From Cohnella sp. GbtcB17 (GTDB taxonomy: Bacteria > Bacillota > Bacilli > Paenibacillales > Paenibacillaceae), in contig NZ_JAGXJW010000007.1 in the NCBI RefSeq assembly GCF_019091135.1, positions 1-64,000 on the forward strand: a stretch of 64,000 bases of DNA, given 5' to 3'. How positions within the stretch are numbered: position 1 is the stretch's first letter; each line of letters opens with the position of its first letter. A model generated the notes under the pieces. The model was not told the origin of the DNA. It did not search any database and saw nothing but the letters and a program-made list of their open reading frames with translations. The position numbers and the translations under genes were made by a program. Shown here one piece after another: positions 8,391-18,427 of the stretch.

Positions 8391-9770
8391 ATGGCGGCAA
8401 TGTCCCGAAAAGACGCCAATCCCGATAACAGGCCGACCCGCGTCAGCTTTCCGATCACGGAGCCCAAGGAAGAACTGTCGTTCGCGAAGGCCGAAGAGCG
8501 GATGGCGCCAAACCGCTTGCAGGCAGACGATTATCATCAATTGGCCGATCTGAGATCCACGATCGGAAAGGTGTCGCGCCTGCTCCTGGAAGGCGGCAGC
8601 CTCCAGCAGGCGCTGGACGCGATAGAAGAGACGCTGGGCAATCCGATCGCGGTGCTCAGAAGCAGGGAAGGCGAGTGGCGTTCGGAAGGGCTCGGTGCGC
8701 CTGCCGCCGCACCGCTCGCGGCGGGTGCAGCGGCCTACGTAAGATGCGAAGGGGAGCGGTCGACGTCCTCCGGCTTTGTCGGCTTGGAAGACGGGAGAAG
8801 AGTTTATATCCATTGGATCGCGAATCGACCTGCGAATCCGACTGCCATCGCCCTCTTCGAGCTTAATCGTCCGATCACCGCCCTGGATATGCTGATGCTC
8901 ACGCGTCTGTCGGCGTTTCTGGACCTGGAGATGGCCAATATCGACGCGGTGAGAGAGGTTGAAGGTAAATACCTCGAGCTGTTTTTGCAAGACTGGCTGG
9001 CAGGGAAGATCGTCTCCGAACGCGATTGGACGGTGCGTGCGGAGGTGTGCGGTTGCGAATTGAATCGTGCAGGCAGGCTGTGCGTCGCGGTAGCCGGCCT
9101 GGCGGAAGCGGGGAGCGATGCTGCGGGCGGCAAGCTCGCGGAGCTGGCCCGCCGGCTCAGGACGGGCGGCAGGCGGACCGGAAGGGAGCTGCTCTCGGCC
9201 GTCTACGGCGGCGATCTCGTCCTGATTATGTCCGACAGCGGCGGACACGATCACGATGAAGCGAGCGCGGAAGAGCGGCTTCGGGAGCTGCTCGACGAGC
9301 TTCGCGCAGAGCTCGCCTTGCCGGTGCTCAGGCTGTTCGCCGGCCGGCCGGTCGAAAAGCCCGAGCTGCTGCCCGCTAGTCTGTCGCAAGCGAAAAGGGC
9401 GAAGCAAGTAGCGGAAGTATGCGGACTGGCGGGGGAGGTCGTGTCATACGACAACCTCGGCGTGTACGCGCTGCTATATTTGATTCCCGGCGGCGAAGAG
9501 CGCGAGCAATTTTTGCGCCGCTACATGGCTCCGCTGCAGCAGGCGGACCGCAAAGGCGGCGGCCGACTGGCGGAGACGCTGGAGATGTTTTTCAAATGCA
9601 ACGGCAATATCAAGCTGACGTCCGAGAAGCTGTATGCGCATTACAATACGATCGTCTACCGACTGGACAAAATTCAGAGTATTCTCGGCGTATCGCTCGA
9701 CGATCCCGAGGACAGGCTGCAGCTTCAGCTGTCATTGAAGCTTGGCCAAATATCGCCCGGCAGCTATTGA
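8391..9770 (+). CDS. PucR/CdaR-family transcriptional regulator
   Basis: 459 residues from the ATG at 8391, chosen because AAGGAGG lies nine bases upstream. An in-frame ATG at 8349 has no comparable site. The N-terminal half is a variable sensory region of the type seen in purine-catabolism and carbohydrate-diacid regulators. The C-terminal 60 residues are the PucR-type helix-turn-helix: TLEMFFKCNGNIKLTSEKL, then HYNTIVYRLDKIQ. It has no transport or catabolic genes beside it, so its target is unknown. Two nitrogen-type operators precede it. Confidence 0.82.
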   Translation: MAAMSRKDANPDNRPTRVSFPITEPKEELSFAKAEERMAPNRLQADDYHQLADLRSTIGKVSRLLLEGGSLQQALDAIEETLGNPIAVLRSREGEWRSEGLGAPAAAPLAAGAAAYVRCEGERSTSSGFVGLEDGRRVYIHWIANRPANPTAIALFELNRPITALDMLMLTRLSAFLDLEMANIDAVREVEGKYLELFLQDWLAGKIVSERDWTVRAEVCGCELNRAGRLCVAVAGLAEAGSDAAGGKLAELARRLRTGGRRTGRELLSAVYGGDLVLIMSDSGGHDHDEASAEERLRELLDELRAELALPVLRLFAGRPVEKPELLPASLSQAKRAKQVAEVCGLAGEVVSYDNLGVYALLYLIPGGEEREQFLRRYMAPLQQADRKGGGRLAETLEMFFKCNGNIKLTSEKLYAHYNTIVYRLDKIQSILGVSLDDPEDRLQLQLSLKLGQISPGSY

Positions 9771-9800
9771 CCGCAGACTTGCCGGACCATCCTAACGTTT

Positions 9801-9841
9801 AAAAGCCTCCGGCCGCAGCGAGTGCGGACCGGAGGCTTTTT
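9801..9841. terminator. Bidirectional terminator between the PucR-type gene and yjcZ
   Basis: AAAAGCCTCCGG (9801-9812) is a perfect inverted repeat of CCGGAGGCTTTT (9829-9840). It has T runs on both strands and sits between two convergent genes. Confidence 0.88.
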
Positions 9842-9878
9842 ACGCTATCGAACCAGGCGCGGCTTCGCCGCAAGTCGA

Positions 9879-9998
9879 TTAGAAAATGCCGGCTTTAAGG
9901 ATGATGACGAGCAGAACGTAAAGTACCAGCGCGAACGCTGCTCCTGCCATAGCGCCGCCGCCGTATCCGCAACCTGCGCCTGCTACTCCGTATCCCAT
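9879..9998 (-). CDS. YjcZ-family sporulation microprotein (39 aa)
   Basis: A short minus-strand frame: ATG at 9998-9996, TAA at 9881-9879, product MGYGVAGAGCGYGGGAMAGA... and then a single hydrophobic helix ending LVIILKAGIF. The Gly/Tyr-rich head and one membrane segment with that ending are typical of the YjcZ/CotZ-like sporulation microproteins of Bacillales. GGGAGG lies nine bases before the ATG. It lies downstream of gerPE in the same direction, separated by 105 bases, so it belongs to a spore gene neighbourhood. Confidence 0.88.
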   Translation of the reverse strand: MGYGVAGAGCGYGGGAMAGAAFALVLYVLLVIILKAGIF

Positions 9999-10103
9999 AG
10001 TAACAACCTCCCGATTAGGTTTATGTGATGAGCGATCACACAGTCATCATATGCGGAGGACGGCGGGCGGCTTGTGCGTTCGCCCGTTTACGGCGACGGT
10101 GCG

Positions 10104-10505
10104 TTATTTATTGTCGACTTCGACTTGAGGACGAATACCGGGGATCCGATTGCGGATATTGACGATCCGCGTCTCGGCGGTCTCGGGTCCGCCGCAGCCG
10201 ATGCGGACGTGGGATGCGGCAGAAATGCCGGTGACGTCCACAGAACCGATCTCGATCGGCGCGCAGGCGGAGAAAAACAAAGCGGGCGGTCCCGGAGGGG
10301 GCGGCGCTATCGGAAGCGGCCTGGCGAACAGCGAATAAAATTCAAGACGGAACTCGTCGTTGCCGAAGGTCGCGAGCGAACGCTGCACCGCCAAAACGCG
10401 GGAATTCAGCTTCGCGCCGTCTCGATTGTCGCCGATTGCGAGAATGCCGGCATTGGAAATGGTGTTGACGTCTACGCATCTCACGGCGGATACGCGACTG
10501 CGCAT
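10104..10505 (-). CDS. gerPE: Spore germination protein GerPE
   Basis: 133 residues. GerP proteins are needed for germinants to pass the spore coat. The N-terminus (SRVSAVRCVDVNTISNAGILAIGDN) and the PIEIGSVDVTGIS segment near residue 85 match GerPE. It is the last recognisable gerP gene here, following gerPD by three bases. No gerPF-like frame exists between its stop and yjcZ. The proline-rich stretch APPPPGPPALFF in the middle is probably a flexible linker. Confidence 0.85.
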   Translation of the reverse strand: MRSRVSAVRCVDVNTISNAGILAIGDNRDGAKLNSRVLAVQRSLATFGNDEFRLEFYSLFARPLPIAPPPPGPPALFFSACAPIEIGSVDVTGISAASHVRIGCGGPETAETRIVNIRNRIPGIRPQVEVDNK

Positions 10506-10508
10506 CGG

Positions 10509-10712
10509 CTATTCTCCTTCCTCCGGCAGCGCCGGAAGAGGCGCCAACGGCCCGACGATAACGGACTCGGGCGGCGTATCGAAATAGGAGTACAACGTCA
10601 TGCTCTGCGTATCGCCGATCAGGAGCGACGAAGAGCTCGACACGCCCAGAATGCGAATCGAACCGATCCGTACGGGTTCATTGTATACGTTCATTTGGTC
10701 GAAAAGCGCCAT
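10509..10712 (-). CDS. gerPD: Spore germination protein GerPD
   Basis: 67 residues, close to the usual length of about 60. The segment VRIGSIRILGVSSSSSLLIGDTQSMTLYS, here only quoted as its outline, matches the GerPB/GerPD pattern of a small beta-rich protein with a conserved SSS and IGD. AGGAGA lies eight bases before the ATG. It follows gerPC by one base and precedes gerPE by three, so these are one transcript. Confidence 0.87.
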   Translation of the reverse strand: MALFDQMNVYNEPVRIGSIRILGVSSSSSLLIGDTQSMTLYSYFDTPPESVIVGPLAPLPALPEEGE

Positions 10713-10713
10713 A

Positions 10714-11409
10714 TCAGCTTCTCCTCTGCTCGACGGCTTCGGCGGCCCGCCGGCGGACGTAATTGTCGAAAGCGGCCCGAATATCCTTCTTCACCTTATC
10801 CATCACGCCCTGTCGCCAAGCCGCAAGCTCCCGCTCTCCGGCTTGCTCGGGCAAGGGCATCGTCCTGGCGTAATACTGGATTCTCGCGCCCAGCTGCGCC
10901 TTCACGTCCTCCGTTACCGCGCGAAGCTCAGACGGCTGGAAGTCGAGTCCGTTCTGGGCGGCGAGCGAAGATAGATTCGCCGGCGCTTCTCCGTTCATGA
11001 ACGCGGCCCCTTCGCTCAGCAGTCCCGGAATTTGCGGCTCCGGTCCTTCCTGGCTGACTGCGGGCGTCTGCCACGTCCCGGGCGTCGGCACGTCGAACGC
11101 GTCGACGCCCGATTGGCCGTTCGGGCTGAGACCGATGTTCAGCGTGCCGTCCAGTCTGCTGACTTTGAGCTGGTCGAAGTGATATTCCACGTGCACGGGA
11201 GGCTTGCGCTGCAAGTCCTCGACACGGGTTTGCAGCTCGGAGATTTTAGCCTGCATCTGCGATTGCTGCTGCGTCAGCGCTGCGATCTGCTGCTCGTAGC
11301 TTTCGATCCTGGCGGCTGCGGCCTGAACTTGCGACTCGAGCGATTGCAGCCGTTTGGCGAGCTCGTCGCACACCTGTCCTTGAGAGGGATAGTACCATAC
11401 CGCGTTCAT
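10714..11409 (-). CDS. gerPC: Spore germination protein GerPC
   Basis: 231 residues from the ATG at 11409, preceded by AAGGAGG. A longer frame extends upstream but has no such site. The N-terminal part is a long coiled coil (roughly residues 10-60: KRLQSLESQVQAAAARIESY and on). It is followed by PPVHVEYHFDQLKVSRLDGTL and the sequence NIGLSPNG, both typical of GerPC. It is slightly longer than B. subtilis GerPC (about 205). It lies in the middle of the operon, 61 bases after gerPB. Confidence 0.9.
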   Translation of the reverse strand: MNAVWYYPSQGQVCDELAKRLQSLESQVQAAAARIESYEQQIAALTQQQSQMQAKISELQTRVEDLQRKPPVHVEYHFDQLKVSRLDGTLNIGLSPNGQSGVDAFDVPTPGTWQTPAVSQEGPEPQIPGLLSEGAAFMNGEAPANLSSLAAQNGLDFQPSELRAVTEDVKAQLGARIQYYARTMPLPEQAGERELAAWRQGVMDKVKKDIRAAFDNYVRRRAAEAVEQRRS

Positions 11410-11470
11410 GATCGTTGCCTCCTTGGGGTGCAGGTTACGCGAGCGCGGCCGAGGCTGATCGTCCGCCAAA

Positions 11471-11692
11471 TCAGGTCGGATTCGGCAGCGGCACGAGCGC
11501 CAGCGGCGAATCGGCGTTCGCAACGGTCTCTTCCGTCAACTGTGCGGCGGGCTCGGTGAACCCGCCCGTATTGTATAGCTGGGATAGCGATTGTATATTT
11601 CCTGCGCTGCCGATCTGCAAGACGGATGAATTGGAGACGGCGTCGACTCGCAGTTGCCCGATCGCGATATGCTGATAAATGGTCAAGGACAT
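11471..11692 (-). CDS. gerPB: Spore germination protein GerPB
   Basis: 73 residues. MSLTIYQHIAIGQLRVDAVSN is followed by SSVLQIGSAGNIQSLSQLYNTGGF, quoted in pieces; the IGQLRVDAVSNSSVLQIG core is diagnostic of GerPB. The ATG overlaps the gerPA stop by one base (TAATG), so the two genes are translationally coupled. The C-terminal 25 residues are acidic and variable. Confidence 0.9.
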   Translation of the reverse strand: MSLTIYQHIAIGQLRVDAVSNSSVLQIGSAGNIQSLSQLYNTGGFTEPAAQLTEETVANADSPLALVPLPNPT

Positions 11693-11928
11693 TAGACGAC
11701 CCCCGAGTTGCCGCCGACCTGCGCTTCCGAAGAGTCGGCAAGATCTTGATCGTTCGTATTGGTCGAGCTGATGCTGTTCGTTCTTGGAAAGTCTCCGGTA
11801 ACGAAGGAGCCTGCGCCGGCGAACGTTTTTGTCGTACTCGTAGGCGTGATCTGCAGACAATCCCCGAACTGGACGACGCCGCTGGAGCCGATGCTGACGA
11901 TTTTGACGGCTCCTACGATGCTGGGCAT
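11692..11928 (-). CDS. gerPA: Spore germination protein GerPA (GerPA/GerPF family)
   Basis: 78 residues. MPSIVGAVKIVSIGSSGVVQFG, TFAGAGSFVTGDF and ISSTNTND are the family hallmarks; GerPA and GerPF are paralogues of this same type. It is the first gene of the operon, which favours GerPA. Since no second copy exists at the operon end, this protein may cover both roles. AAAGGGAG precedes the ATG by ten bases, and a matching sigma-K promoter sits just upstream. Confidence 0.9.
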   Translation of the reverse strand: MPSIVGAVKIVSIGSSGVVQFGDCLQITPTSTTKTFAGAGSFVTGDFPRTNSISSTNTNDQDLADSSEAQVGGNSGVV

Positions 11929-11961
11929 GCGGCAACGACTCCCTTTTGAATGGTCATGTCG

Positions 11962-11990
11962 TATTGTATGAAGGCAGGCGCCCAGATGTT
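11962..11990 (-). promoter_or_regulatory. Sigma-K-type promoter of the gerP operon
   Basis: On the minus strand AACA (11990-11987), a 16-base spacer, then CATACAATA (11970-11962). This fits the sigma-K consensus mACm-N16-CATAnnnTA. The -10 lies about 33 bases before the gerPA ATG. Sigma-K control is the known mode for gerP in B. subtilis. Confidence 0.75.
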
Positions 11991-12122
11991 CCCGTTTCCG
12001 GGGCTTCCGCACTCCCTCGCCCAGGCCCGCATAAGCTGATGTTGATTCAATGCCGGCGGTGCGAGTCGCCGCGGGCGATATGCGCAGCAACGTTTTGCCT
12101 GCGAGGGAGGAGGGCGCGATCC

Positions 12123-12602
12123 ATGTCGTTTTTCGATGAAGGTCCGCTTCCCGATTGGAGCACGATCCGACAGCTGCTCGGCAAGGATCTGCCGTGGGAC
12201 CTGATCAAGCAATGGGAGCATCAGGACGCTTCGTGGCTCGACGATTATATAAAGAAGCTTGGAATCGCCATGCCCGGGGGGCAGACGACGACTGCCGCGA
12301 GCGTTAGGCCGGAAGTCTCCGTCACCGCCAGCCCGCAAATGGAGGCGCGAAAAGAACAAAAGCGCGTCGTGGCTACAATCAAGCCGCCGCCCGGCACGGA
12401 CCGCAGCGCCATCCGCATGCATGCGACGGCCGACCGGCTGCGCGTGTCCGGGCTGCCCGGCGAGGCGACCGCTTCGCTGAAGCTGCCCTGTCTCGTCTTG
12501 CCCAAGACGGGGAGAGTCGTCTGGAAAAACGGAAAATGGGTCGTCGTATTCAGGCGCAAGCCGTCCAGACAGGGCGAAGTCGAGCTGTTTATCGGGGAAT
12601 AA
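12123..12602 (+). CDS. Hsp20/alpha-crystallin-like protein, probably spore-associated (GerT/CotM-like)
   Basis: 159 residues from the ATG at 12123, preceded by GGAGGAGGG. The N-terminal 50 residues are amphipathic (DWSTIRQLLGKDLPWDLIKQW). The C-terminal 80 have the beta-strand pattern of an alpha-crystallin domain (VVATIKPPPG, DRLRVSGLPG, SLKLPCLVLP, KWVVVFRRK). Its position divergent from gerP recalls GerT and CotM, Hsp20-like spore proteins of Bacilli. This is an inference from fold-like pattern and context; a plain small heat-shock protein is the alternative. Confidence 0.6.
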   Translation: MSFFDEGPLPDWSTIRQLLGKDLPWDLIKQWEHQDASWLDDYIKKLGIAMPGGQTTTAASVRPEVSVTASPQMEARKEQKRVVATIKPPPGTDRSAIRMHATADRLRVSGLPGEATASLKLPCLVLPKTGRVVWKNGKWVVVFRRKPSRQGEVELFIGE

Positions 12603-12707
12603 GCGCGGCAAGCGTGTTCAATCGACCTCGAATTCGCTATAATGCAAACATCGGCACTTTTGCGTTTGCCGCGCGAGGGTGCGTCACGAGACAGGGAGGA
12701 CACGCTT

Positions 12708-12908
12708 TTGGAACTGGTCGACGTATCTGAAGTTTCCGCTGGGCTGTTTATCGTTGGCGTCATTTTTATTTTGCTGGTCGGGGGCTTGCTCAGCATGGGC
12801 ATACTCCGTTTTTTTCAGCTGAAAAAGGGACAAGGCTGGAGCTATATGATCGGCTCGCTCGTCTCCCTCGTCGCGTTCATACTGGTCGTCGACGAGTGGT
12901 TTGCCTGA
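12708..12908 (+). CDS. Small two-helix membrane protein (66 aa), unknown function
   Basis: TTG start chosen because GGGAGGA ends seven bases before it; an in-frame ATG at 12642 lacks a ribosome binding site. The product has two hydrophobic helices, GLFIVGVIFILLVGGLLSMG and MIGSLVSLVAFILVV, separated by the basic stretch RFFQLKKGQG. I do not recognise the family. It is followed by yidD in the same direction. Confidence 0.6.
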   Translation: MELVDVSEVSAGLFIVGVIFILLVGGLLSMGILRFFQLKKGQGWSYMIGSLVSLVAFILVVDEWFA

Positions 12909-12986
12909 GGAGCTTCCGAATTGACTTCGGCTGCGGGCTTCCTGCATGATGGGGATAAGCGTTCTGGATGAAAGGGGACAGGTTGG

Positions 12987-13247
12987 ATGAGGAACGCCGT
13001 CGTGGCGGCGATGCGGCTGCCGATCGTATTTTACCGCCGGTTCGTCTCGCCGCTCAAGCCGCCCACCTGCCGGTTCGCGCCGACCTGCTCGGCTTACGCG
13101 CTCGAGGCGATCGAGGTGCACGGACCGCTTAAGGGCGCGGGCTTGGCCGCGGTACGCATCTGCAAATGCCATCCTTTTCATCCCGGCGGCTTCGACCCGG
13201 TCCCGCCGCCCAAAGGCAAGCGCGCGGCCGGTCGTCCGTCCGCTTGA
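12987..13247 (+). CDS. yidD: Membrane protein insertion efficiency factor YidD
   Basis: 86 residues, the family size. [20 protein letters not shown] followed by [10 protein letters not shown] and [15 protein letters not shown] is the complete YidD signature with its conserved cysteines. YidD is thought to help YidC/Oxa1-dependent insertion at the inner face of the membrane. In many bacteria it lies near rnpA; here it stands alone. Its TGA stop overlaps the -35 box of the metG promoter. Confidence 0.96.
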   Translation: MRNAVVAAMRLPIVFYRRFVSPLKPPTCRFAPTCSAYALEAIEVHGPLKGAGLAAVRICKCHPFHPGGFDPVPPPKGKRAAGRPSA

Positions 13248-13273
13248 CACAGGCCCCCGCTCTGCGTTATATT
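13244..13273 (+). promoter_or_regulatory. Sigma-A promoter of the metG T-box transcript
   Basis: TTGACA (13244-13249), 18-base spacer, TATATT (13268-13273). The -35 hexamer contains the yidD stop codon. Transcription would begin near 13280, at the foot of the T-box leader. Confidence 0.8.
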
Positions 13274-13279
13274 TTGGCC

Positions 13280-15658
<2,379 letters not shown>

Positions 15659-15666
15659 TATCGGAT

Positions 15667-15706
15667 AAAAAACCTGCGAATCCCAGTATTTCGCAGGTTT
15701 TTTATT
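15667..15706 (+). terminator. Terminator of metG
   Basis: AAACCTGCGAA pairs with TTCGCAGGTTT, followed by a long T run. Confidence 0.9.
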
Positions 15707-15772
15707 TTAAATGAGCGTTAGTTTCAGGTATAGTAGTACTCATAGATTAACGGCATTGAGGAGGAGCAATTC

Positions 15773-18376
15773 GTGTACAGCGTCCCGGAGCGAAGGAGAA
15801 AAATATCCATTCGGACCAAGATTCTGTTCGGCAACGTGATCGTCATGGTCTTTTTGGGCATCGCGATCGTAGCGTTGACCCTGCGAATCGCGTCCTTGCA
15901 AAAAGAAGTGGAATTCATCAGCGCGCATGACATCCAGGTGCACGAGACGGTAAATCAGATTCAAAAAGACATCCTCGATATGGAGACCGGGATGAGAGGT
16001 TACGTCATCAGCGGCGACGAAGATTATTTGGAGCCCTATAATATGGGCAAGTCCAGATGGGAATCGGATCTCAACGCGTTGTCGGCGCTCGTCATCGACA
16101 ATCCCGCGCAGTTGCGCAACCTGGACAGCATCAAGTCGAACATCCAATCTTGGACGGATACGGCGAGTGAAAACGCGATCGCTTTCAAACGAAGCGGAGA
16201 TACGGAAAGTCTCGACCGTTTTTTTCGGGAGAAAAACGGCAAGAGCAAAACGGACGCGCTCCGGCAGCAGCTGCAAAGCTTCAAGGATACGGAAATGAGC
16301 CTGACGAACCAACGGGTGACGGATCTGAGAGAGAGAAACGCATCCCTGATCTTTTTCCTTTATCTGCTCTGGCTGTTCGTCGCGATCATCGCGATCGCCA
16401 TCGCCTGGTTCATCTCCGGCACCGTCATCAAGACGATCCGCAAGGTCAGCACGACGATTCGTCAGATTGCGTCGCAGGACGGCAATCTGGACCAACGGAT
16501 CGAGATCAGCACGCGGGACGAGATGATGGAGCTAGGGGACTCGACCAACGCCCTGCTCGATTCGATCGAGCGTCAGAATCTTCGCAAAGACCAGATTGCC
16601 GAGATCGCCACGCTGCTTCAGGAACAGAACGATATCAATGCCGTCGGCCGGCTGTTCATGAATCAGATGGTTCGTGTGTTCGAAATCCCGTTCGGCGTCT
16701 TGTACGTACGCGACCAGGCGAACCATCTCGTGAAGAACGCGGCTTATGCGGAAGCCTTCGAGAACTTCGGACGCAAGGAATTCCAAATGGGTGAAGGCTT
16801 GGTCGGGCAATGCGCGGCAGGCTCCCGCACGATGGTCATCAATCAAGTGCCGGACGGCTACGTGAACATTCAATCCGGCATCGGCCAATCTGCGCCTAAG
16901 CAAATCGTGCTGCTGCCGGTATCGTTCGAAAAAACGGTCGTCGGCGTACTCGAGGTCGGCGCGTTCAAGCCTTTCAGAAAGTCGGACATCGAGCTGCTCG
17001 AGCAGCTCGCGGGCATGCTCGGCGTGACGATCCAATCCGTGAAGAGCCGCATGGAAATGGAACAGCTGTACACGGAGGCCCAAGCAGCGAACGAGGAGCT
17101 TCAGGTACAGTCCGAAGAGCTTAACGCCCAGTCGCTTGAGCTGCTGACGATGAACGACGAGCTCAAGCGCAGCTCCAATTTCAAGAGCGAATTTCTGGCG
17201 AACATGTCACACGAGCTGCGGACGCCGCTCAACAGCATGCTGATCTTGTCCCAGATGCTGGCCGAGAACCGGCACGGTCACCTGACCGAGGACGATATCA
17301 GCTACGTCAATACGATCTACAGCGCCGGCAACGATCTGTTGAATCTGATCAACGATATCCTCGACCTGTCCAAGGTAGAGGCCGGCAAGCTCGACATCGA
17401 GATGGGCAACATTATCTTGGCTGACCTTCAGCTCACGATCCAGAACAACTTCCAGGAAGTCGCCGCCAAGAAAAGACTGGACTTTGCCGTACGCATCGCG
17501 CCGGAAACGCCGGCATGGCTCGAAACCGACGGATTCCGCCTGCAGCAAATTTTGAAAAACTTGCTGTCCAACGCGTTTAAGTTCACCGAAGCCGGCAAGG
17601 TCGATCTGACGATTGGCGTTCATGCGAACAATTCCTGGGGGCAGCAGGAGATCTCGTTTACGGTTACGGATACGGGCAGAGGCATCGCGCGCGACAAGCT
17701 CGGCCTGATTTTCGAAGCGTTCACCCAAGCTGATAGCGGCACCGCCCGCAAGTACGGGGGAACCGGTCTGGGCCTCACGATCTCGTCGTCGCTCGCGAAT
17801 ATGCTCGGCGGGCGGATCGAAGTCCAGAGCGAAGAGGGAAAGGGCAGCGAATTTACGCTCTATCTGCCAGCTCAGCGCTCGCTCGGCGAATTGGACGAGG
17901 CAATCGCTTCGAAGCAGCTCGCCACGTCCTCGTCCGCGCTGTCCGCCGCCGATCCGGTGTCCATCGCTGTATCGGAGATGCCGCTCAGTACCGCAGAGTT
18001 GAAGGGACGCCGCGTCCTGTTGGTGGACGACGACGCGCGCAATCTGTTCGCGCTGTCGCATGTGCTCGAATCGCTTGAGATGACGTTCACGATCGCCCAC
18101 GACGGCCTCGAGTGTATGGACCGTCTCCAAGCCGGCGACACTTACGACTGTATCCTGATGGATATCATGATGCCTGACATGGACGGCTTTCAAGCGATAC
18201 GCGAGATTCGCCATACGCTGCAGTTGAGCACGCCGATCATTGCGGTGACGGCCAAGGCGATGAAGGAAGACCGGGACAAATGCCTGGAGGCCGGCGCGAA
18301 CGCTTATATCAGCAAGCCGGTACAGGTTCAACAGCTCATATCCATCATGGTCGCTCAGATGAAGGTAGAAGCATGA
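15773..18376 (+). CDS. Hybrid sensor histidine kinase (CHASE3-HAMP-GAF-HisKA-HATPase-REC)
   Basis: 867 residues, GTG start with GAGGAGG upstream. A membrane helix lies at about 20-42, then a CHASE3-type extracellular region (QIQKDILDMETGMRGYVISG), a second helix at about 195-215, HAMP, and a GAF domain at about 275-430. A coiled linker leads to HisKA with MSHELRTPLNS (His480). The ATPase N, G1 and G2 boxes follow (NLLSNAFKF, DTGRGI, GGTGLGL). A C-terminal receiver has LVDDDARN and phospho-acceptor Asp797 (LMDIMMPDMDG). No partner regulator is adjacent, so signal and output are unknown; a phosphorelay through a free Hpt protein is possible. Confidence 0.93.
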   Translation: MYSVPERRRKISIRTKILFGNVIVMVFLGIAIVALTLRIASLQKEVEFISAHDIQVHETVNQIQKDILDMETGMRGYVISGDEDYLEPYNMGKSRWESDLNALSALVIDNPAQLRNLDSIKSNIQSWTDTASENAIAFKRSGDTESLDRFFREKNGKSKTDALRQQLQSFKDTEMSLTNQRVTDLRERNASLIFFLYLLWLFVAIIAIAIAWFISGTVIKTIRKVSTTIRQIASQDGNLDQRIEISTRDEMMELGDSTNALLDSIERQNLRKDQIAEIATLLQEQNDINAVGRLFMNQMVRVFEIPFGVLYVRDQANHLVKNAAYAEAFENFGRKEFQMGEGLVGQCAAGSRTMVINQVPDGYVNIQSGIGQSAPKQIVLLPVSFEKTVVGVLEVGAFKPFRKSDIELLEQLAGMLGVTIQSVKSRMEMEQLYTEAQAANEELQVQSEELNAQSLELLTMNDELKRSSNFKSEFLANMSHELRTPLNSMLILSQMLAENRHGHLTEDDISYVNTIYSAGNDLLNLINDILDLSKVEAGKLDIEMGNIILADLQLTIQNNFQEVAAKKRLDFAVRIAPETPAWLETDGFRLQQILKNLLSNAFKFTEAGKVDLTIGVHANNSWGQQEISFTVTDTGRGIARDKLGLIFEAFTQADSGTARKYGGTGLGLTISSSLANMLGGRIEVQSEEGKGSEFTLYLPAQRSLGELDEAIASKQLATSSSALSAADPVSIAVSEMPLSTAELKGRRVLLVDDDARNLFALSHVLESLEMTFTIAHDGLECMDRLQAGDTYDCILMDIMMPDMDGFQAIREIRHTLQLSTPIIAVTAKAMKEDRDKCLEAGANAYISKPVQVQQLISIMVAQMKVEA

Positions 18377-18380
18377 AGAG

Positions 18381-18408
18381 GTGGGGCCGGTTTTTCCGGC
18401 CCCACTTT
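18381..18408 (+). terminator. Terminator after the hybrid kinase
   Basis: GTGGGGCCGG, a five-T loop, CCGGCCCCAC, then TTT. It ends just before the ribosome binding site of ccdA. Confidence 0.75.
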
Positions 18409-18427
18409 CATCCGTAAGGAGGAACCT

